Shown piece after piece: positions 57,434 through 64,000 of a DNA stretch of 64,000 bases. Source of the stretch: Cheiracanthium punctorium. Its lineage: Eukaryota > Arthropoda > Arachnida > Araneae > Cheiracanthiidae. The stretch covers positions 1,674,001 through 1,738,000 of the forward strand of contig JAWZYV010013019.1 in the NCBI GenBank assembly GCA_038373885.1, written 5' to 3'. Position numbers and translations under genes: made by a program. Positions within the stretch are counted from its first letter, which is position 1. Each line of letters begins with the position of its first letter. Under the pieces are notes generated by a model. The model was not told the DNA's origin. It searched no databases and worked only from the letters and a program-made list of their open reading frames with translations.

Positions 57434-57792
57434 TTATTCAGCCGTGAGGTGACACTCTGTCTGCACTGTTTCTTGAAATTCCTGCTCTCTCACCCATTTT
57501 TCCTCGATTTGCTCTACCACAAGTCTTTGGAGTTAAATATTTCTTTCTCCATCACTTGACGAGTCTGATTTCAAAATAGTCACCCTTTTTTTTTACTGTC
57601 AACGATTTAGACATCGCACCAGTTTGATTTCGTGAACCTCTTGCGTGCACTATTGTGAAGCACTTTGTACATACCTCTGCACTTTACAATCGGCTAGTTG
57701 AAAAGTTTTAATTAATTTTCATTGTTTGTCAACAGACATAAACAGTGCAGTTATCATTTAAAATTACGGATATTGATCGTGACTGATATATT
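57434..57792. other. Unclassified DNA between duplication and MITE
   Basis: No gene or repeat structure is recognised. Confidence 0.35.
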
Positions 57793-57796
57793 TTAA

Positions 57797-58192
57797 CCCT
57801 TTAACGCGCAGTGTTCCCGCTCTCGGAGCACCAAACTCTGACGTTTTGACTGTTGCCAGTCACGAAGTATAGATTTGATTTCTATAAAAATAATAGCGGG
57901 TGACATAGATCCACGAGAATCCTTTACCTTTTAGCACGTCACTTCCCGTAAAAAAATTGTCACGATTATTTTTAACAGCAACTGACATCTGCTGAAAAAC
58001 GGAAGAATGCGAGAACAGATGGATAGATTGCCAAATGAGACCTTTTTTTGACGCACTGCGTCAAAAAAGGGTCTCTAGATTTGTGGCACGCGATGAACGT
58101 TTCGATCGTCCGCCATCTTGCTTGTAGTTAAGTCGAGCGATGGCAACGGCTGCCCTTTTTTCAGCATTGGGAAAGGGTTGCGCGTCAGAGGG
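57797..58192 (+). mobile_element. piggyBac-like MITE, copy 10
   Basis: TTAA on both sides (57793-57796 and 58193-58196); ends CCCTTTAACGCGCAGTG and TTGCGCGTCAGAGGG. The unique region is complete, the first arm is deleted, and the second arm keeps CCGCCATCTTG (58110-58120). The junction has agaccttttttt then gacgcactgcgtc, a small palindrome. Confidence 0.85.
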
Positions 58193-58196
58193 TTAA

Positions 58197-60149
58197 TGGC
58201 TTTGATAATCAAAGTGACCTTTGTACCCATACAAAAAATTAGACCTAGCTGCTTTTTTCTATTGGTTTTGTATAGTTTACTTTATTTCAAATTAGAGTTA
58301 GCAGATAAAACCAAAAAAAATGTGCTTTGTTTTTACTAATTGTATTAAGCTGCCGTTTATATTTTTAATGTTTGATCAATTTATTGGATATAAAAGTTCA
58401 GTAAATACATACTTGTACTTCACGTATTTAATACATTAAAAATATAAGATACTTTAAAACCATTTATTCCAATTTAGAACTTAGGCGCAATAATTAGGTC
58501 ACGCTAATTATTTACGAAGCATAAAAATCCAATTTTCACGAGCTCTTTAACTTTTTTTTTCCCCTTTCGTGATATCTCTCTTGACAAATATTGTTTTCCT
58601 ATTTCCAAAATAAACAGCTATAATTCAGTTAAGCAACTAACGTTCCTTTCCTATTTAATTTCATTTTCTGGTTGTGTCTTCTTTTTTATTCTAAAGGCGT
58701 GTTCTGTCCCGTTATCTTGATATTTAAATTATGTTTTTAGTAAAAACATTTTTAAAAAATGAGAATGAAATGAAATTGTGTGTGTGTGCAGATGGTAATT
58801 ATACTTGCAGAACTATATAATTACTGTCATGTTTCATAAAGATTAAAAATGTTGAAAAGTTGGGGGAAATTCCACAACGGAAGGGTTTTTTTTAGTTTTT
58901 AGATACTTTTTTTAGAATTGTTGCCAGATCTCTGAGTAAAACAATACAATTTATTTTTTCAGTGGCAGTTTAAATGAATGCTGGTGAAACAAAGCATTCG
59001 TACTGAAAAAAATGTATGCATAATTTGTAACATTGCTTTTCATATTTTATTCCTGTCCTTTTGAAAGAACTAAAAGAAAATTAAAATTTCTCGGAATTAA
59101 TTATCTCTGATTATGTGTTCAGAGCTGTTTTCCGCTTTCATTGTTACATGCAAGATATATGATTGTGGCGAAAAAGTTTTGTTAGAGTGATAGCGGGATA
59201 GTACGTGGAACTCTATTGTGCTGTAGTCCAGATAACTTATAATTAAAAATACTGTTCAACACCAGTACCCACCATTCTTGAAAATAAGCTTCGAATTTCC
59301 AAAATTATTCAGCCCGATGAGATGCCTATAATAATTCTTGTATTTATTTAAAATAAATTCTTCAATGTTGCGATGAACACAGTAAAGAAGATTAGAGGAA
59401 ATACGGAGGCACGCATATGTATAATAATTAATTTTCCGTTTTTCCATTAGCATTGTTAATTGTTTTATATCTATACATATTGCTGTTTAATTTTGAAATA
59501 TTTTGAATACTTTGGAGAATTAATTAATTGCCTTTCGTATATTATAAATGAAATACGTAGGATCATTTTTCTGTTGCGTGCCAGATTCGTTATTAAATAC
59601 TTACGTAATTTTCTTTTTATTTGTTCACTGCATTAATTTTTATAAAGTTTGAATTTATTCATTGTAAATGTGTGGAATTTCATTATTAATGCATAAAGTT
59701 TGTAAATGGTTTATATTTAATTTGCATTTCTTTTCCACGTTTTATGTATAAATCACCACTGCACGCAGGTTTCAAGCACTCTGCTAGCCATTTGAATGTT
59801 CATTGTAACTTAATAATAATAATAATTTACGATTTTATTGTCCTAAAATTAAATTTGTTTTTAACCTTTTCTTTTTTAACTAATAAGTATAATAGTCTTA
59901 CTGTGATTCGGGTAGGTCTCCGTATAGGTGATTTACTTGTCTGAAACTCAAACTTCGAAAATAATCCTCTCATCAAACTTTCTTTTTTATACGGGGAATT
60001 TTTATATAATTTATTCCATTAAGAACTAACAACTTAATTTATTTATGACTATTCGCAAACAGATGACCAATTTTAATCGACGTTAATAGAGAAATTGTTT
60101 GAATCATTGTTGAAAAAAAAAAATTGAAGTGACTCCACTCGACTTTCCG
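58197..60149. other. AT-rich DNA without recognisable features
   Basis: No gene, element end or RNA is supported; T runs near 58550 and a taa-type run near 59812-59826. Confidence 0.4.
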
Positions 60150-60582
60150 AACACTTACGATTAAGATCATTGCCAAGCATTTAAATAAACGCTATCGCAC
60201 TTTCAAGAATTTCTCCCCATGTGCCATAATGTAAAAGAAATCTTTGTCGTAGTCCTGTAGAAAAACTACAAGTCCTATACACATCAAAATCAATACCGGT
60301 CTTACGATTGTCATTTATAACATATTACCCAATTTGAGCTCAATCGAATGTACCGTTTAAACGTTAGTGCACTTTCAAGAATTTCCCCCCATAGGCCATA
60401 ATGTAAAAGAATGTCGCAGGCCTGTAGAAAAACTATAAGTCCTATGCACACCAAAGTCAATACCGGTCTTGCGGCGGTGGTTTGCAACCTATATACCCAA
60501 TTTGAGCTCAATCGAATGCTCCGTTTAGGAGGTATCGTGTTCCCTCACATACACAGAAACACACATACACACACACACACAT
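60150..60582 (-). repeat. 172-bp-period satellite-like array, array 3, ending in a CA microsatellite
   Basis: Two and a half units. The anchor gcactttcaagaatttc occurs at 60197 and 60369, a period of 172 bp. Other shared blocks are ggccataatgtaaaagaa, aaaactacaagtcctat, caataccggtctt and cccaatttgagctcaatcg. These are the reverse complements of the 42.9-43.6 kb units. The array runs into an acacacac microsatellite at 60558-60582. Confidence 0.75.
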
Positions 60583-61105
60583 AAATACATACATCTCGTA
60601 AAAATAGCATAAATGAATTCAGAAGAACTCAAAACGTGTCAATACACCCAAATCTCGAAGTCGAATTTTTTCATGATTACAATACTTTCCTTACATGGTA
60701 CATGGGCGGAAAGTAAAAATATATTTTGTGCAGTTTTTTAAACATTCTAAAATGGCATTCATAAGTTATTCGTCTTTTTACATATGGTTGTTTGTGGTGC
60801 ACTCCGGGAAACGTCTCGTACGGCAATATGATCTACAAACATGGACATTCAGTCTGGCTCTCGTATGAATTTGTAGGGGGCGATATTGGATTGCCATGCT
60901 TAAGTTGACGGGTGTCTCTCCCTCTTCATGTTCATTTCTTCCTTTGTTCCTTTCCTTTTCTGTAAAGATATCTGTTGTCCTATGGTCTAACTATTAGAAA
61001 AAATTAAAAAAATGAGCATATGGTTATGAAAATTGGTTTTCAGAAAATAAGTAGTGAGTTTTTGAAAAAATAAAGTTTCAGTGCTATCATTTCATGCCAT
61101 AACTA
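60583..61105. other. Unclassified DNA
   Basis: A slightly G+C-richer patch at 60790-60910 (gcactccgggaaacg, tctggctctcgtatg) has no open frame of note. Nothing else is seen. Confidence 0.35.
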
Positions 61106-61107
61106 TA

Positions 61108-61550
61108 CAGGGTGAATCTAAACTCTTGGGCAAAACTTTAAGGGGGTGATAGGGCACATAATAAGGAATCAGAATCGCATAGCAATGTGGGGTCAAAAAC
61201 TCAGTTTTCACTTATCTGGTAATAATCACTTTGTGAAAAGTATTGAAGTGTTCGTCTAATTTCTTTACCAAGTTTCATAAACAATAGGTTCGTCTCCAAA
61301 AATTTCATCCGTGACATAAAATAGAATTTTTAAACTATGAATTTTGTCTTCTATTTTCGGAGAAAAATGCATTAGTTTCTGACGAACAATGGTCAGAAAG
61401 AGCACTGTTGTTTCAGCACTTTTTCCAAAGTGATTATTAACAGCTACATGAAGACGATGTTGCCGACCCTACTTTGCTATTTGATTCTGATTCCTTATTA
61501 TGTACCCTATCACCTCTTAAAGTTTTCTCCAAGAGTTTAGATTCACTTTG
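61108..61550. mobile_element. 443-bp mariner-type MITE with about 90-bp inverted ends
   Basis: TA at 61106-61107 and 61551-61552. The left end is CAGGGTGAATCTAAACTCTT and the inverted right end is CAAAGTGAATCTAAACTCTT. The match continues through aaaactttaagngg, tgatagggnacataataagg, aatcagaatc and atagcaangtngggtc. The centre also has an inverted pair (ctttgtgaaaagt and actttttccaaag). Non-coding. Confidence 0.82.
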
Positions 61551-61552
61551 TA

Positions 61553-64000
61553 TTTTATTTATCTAAGAATTTTAATTTTACTGCTCGATCTTACAAGCAA
61601 ATTTATACAAATCCGCAACCGTAAAGCTGGGCTCTTCGGCCCTTTCGCATAACTAATAAAGCTTAATATTTAATATCGTACATTTAGCACCTGAAATATG
61701 TACCTTTAGCACCTGAAATATGTACCTTTTTAATATCGGAAAAAGCATATTGATTTCAACACATAATGAAAGCCATATTTTAATTAATATCTTTAACACT
61801 ATTTATATCGATAAAGATATCATTTTGCGGAAATTTTATTGAATCTAGAAGCTTAAAATTAAAACCGTTCGTTTATTTATACAAACTCATCAAACTCGTA
61901 GAAAAGCTTTGCCGTATAAGTCACGTATCAGCCATGAGAATGAAAATCAAAATGCAATTTCTTTACTCGAAACAATAACTCAGTTGCTCTTTTTGTTTTG
62001 TTTTGTTTTTTCTCATCCAACAAACACTGAGTATCGATTGGTTGTTTCAGTTTTCTTTTCTTTGGATTTTCTTCTGCGCTTTCTTTTAAGTAACTATGGA
62101 TCCCATTCAATGGTCTGTTTCAGCGCATTATTTCTGTACAAAAGAGATGTTATTTGTTATGAAAGTAGGCACAATGGAGGGGATAAAAGTAGATGTATTT
62201 CTTCCAGAACACCAGCAATCCGGTAACGGTATAAAAGCTACGCGAAAGTTTAGGGGTGAAAAATGTTTGATTAGAAATCTGAACGTTTTGAAATCACGCG
62301 TACATAAACGCATGTGTACGAGTGCTTATAAAACGTATGATTAGTGCTATGAAAATTTGCATACAAGTGACATCCTCGGTTTAAATGATTTACACAAAAA
62401 AAGAAAGACATCGTTTTATTTCGGTGAATGTACGTTCTAAAATTTTTGTTTTAAGGGTCAACATAGTAAAGCTGATTCCAAACTTTAAAGTTTCAATAGC
62501 AACAGAGCTTGTTTATTTTATGTCTGAATACAGATATAGTACAGCATGTAATTATTTCTGCCATGTAAGTTGATGCAACCTTAAGTTAAAAATTATCATA
62601 ATGGATTGAATTAATTATTAAAAAGGCGTACTTTCAAGCTCTTTGATTCAACTGGAAAGTTAAGGGGAAAAAATAATTAATAAAAGGATGTACAAAGAGG
62701 TTAGAAGTAGTAAAAATATGATTTTCACAAAAGAGACAGAACACACACAGAAAAATGAAAAAAATTCTTATCTTACAGGGAAAATAGTTACCTTCAGTTC
62801 TCCAATAGAGTTAGTAAGTACTGAAACCAAAAGAGTCTAAAGGAGTGTAAAAGTAAAGAATTACGAACTGTTAGAAAACAAAATTTCACTCATTTTTTGG
62901 GGGGTTGCTTTAAAATATTACAAGCCCGTTATTACATGTCATTATACTGACCACTGAATACATTTATTGGAAATTTGAGAAGTTGGTTTTTTAATTATTC
63001 ATAAATACTACATTTCTTGAAAAAATACTTTCCTTTTCAAAAGACTAACTGATTGGGTAAACTTTCAAATATTTAAAAAGCACAGTAAGTATTTCAATAC
63101 CACTGTTGGGAAACAGAGGAATATGTTACTCTATATAGATAGATTTGTTTTTTCATTTTTGATATAACTCTTTCGTACTTTTCATTTATAAGAATTTAAA
63201 ACCAACCTTTGGAAGTTAATAAACATCTTAAAATATATTTTTGGTCATTGACTGCCATAAGAATTGCTCAGCAAAAATAAGAGAATTTTTAAAAGAACAG
63301 ACATACATAATTTTAGTTTTAATAAAGGGAGTTTGACAGTTACGATTTTTGACACAAGTCAAAACAGATACTCTCCCCAAAGCAAATTTTAGAGATAGCC
63401 TGAAGACGAGATGTCTTATTACATTAAAATGACAGGTACATTAGTTTTTTTTTTACGATCAAATCTGAAATAACTCTGGAAAAATTTCTGAAGAAGAACC
63501 AAAAAAAAGTATCCTAGAGATATACGTGACAAAACACTAAAATCTTCTTTGTCTCAAACTTCTGATTCGGAAAGATAAAAAATTTATTCGCTCTTATTGT
63601 TCCAGGAATCGATTGGTTCTGTTTAAAAAAATACGAGCCAAAAAAAAGGAATGTGAAACTATTTGATTTTCCTACGAGAAATTTATATCTAACAAGCACA
63701 TTTAATTCACCGATTACAGGAAAATATACAGATCTATTATATAAAGGTAGAAATTTTTTGGATTTTGTTTGTGATGAACGATATAAACAGCGTAAAAACT
63801 TTTAATTGATGGTTTTGTTTTATTGGAACAAGGTATGCATGCAGTAAAAATTAAATAATGTCTTTAAAGAACAATATTTTTTTCCAACCTTCCCTTGTCA
63901 TTGCACTTAAGAAGGCATTCTTCCTAGAAAGAACAGAAAAATGAATTTAAACAAGTGCTGTCCAAAAACAAAAACTATTCAAATAACTGAATTCTTTTCT
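61553..64000. other. AT-rich DNA without a supported gene
   Basis: A TTTTG/TTTTGT run lies at 61992-62012, and a small direct repeat (gcacctgaaatatgtacctt) lies at 61687-61728. Frames at 61909-62344 are short and overlap on both strands; none is recognised. Confidence 0.4.

Noticed and set aside
62060..62110. Splice-acceptor-like pyrimidine tract before ATGGATCCC
   Set aside because: Following frames are short, overlap on both strands and show no recognised domain.

Overview
This 64 kb window is AT-rich, gene-poor, repeat-dense animal DNA. I see no ribosome-binding sites, operons or long host reading frames. Tc1/mariner, piggyBac-like, hAT-like, pogo-like and probably PIF/Harbinger-like elements, plus tRNA-derived SINEs, point to an arthropod. 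The one intact transposase resembles Tc1 proteins I remember from orb-weaver spiders, so an araneoid spider is my best guess. That guess is an inference and was not searched.

The only intact protein-coding gene is a 346-residue DD34E Tc1 transposase (9593-10633, minus strand) inside a 1.41 kb element with matching ends and TA flanks. The other recognisable coding sequence is broken transposase: a Tc1 relic (43.8-45.7 kb), mariner relics (33.5-34.1, 40.4-41.4 and 48.2-49.5 kb) and a pogo-type relic (56.2-56.7 kb).

The dominant feature is a family of TTAA-flanked, CCCTTT-ended fold-back elements, best read as piggyBac-like MITEs. There are ten clear copies and one old diverged copy: 1.1, 1.6-2.4 (old), 4.7, 6.9, 7.2, 15.8, 17.0, 34.3, 36.2, 40.7 and 57.8 kb. 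Their arms carry a CCGCCATCTTG motif that matches the YY1/Pho-type consensus. Short hAT-like MITEs with 8-bp duplications lie at 13.8, 21.0, 39.4, 47.7 and 54.0 kb. TA-flanked mariner-type MITEs with long inverted ends lie at 30.1, 33.5, 47.1, 48.3 and 61.1 kb. A SINE family recurs at 0.03, 2.7, 4.9, 7.4, 15.0, 17.5, 25.0 and 49.2 kb. Three arrays with a period near 172 bp (12.6, 43.0 and 60.2 kb) appear to belong to one satellite family.

Nested insertions give a relative history. A 559-bp element with a 3-bp target duplication splits the Tc1 relic. A piggyBac-like MITE splits a mariner relic. A mariner relic holds both a SINE and a Tc1-type MITE that landed in a TA microsatellite. A SINE splits a piggyBac-like MITE. 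The long stretches between (about 27.2-30.1, 31.2-33.4, 49.5-52.8, 58.2-60.1 and 61.6-64.0 kb) are AT-rich and hold no gene I can support. The window is most simply intergenic or intronic DNA.
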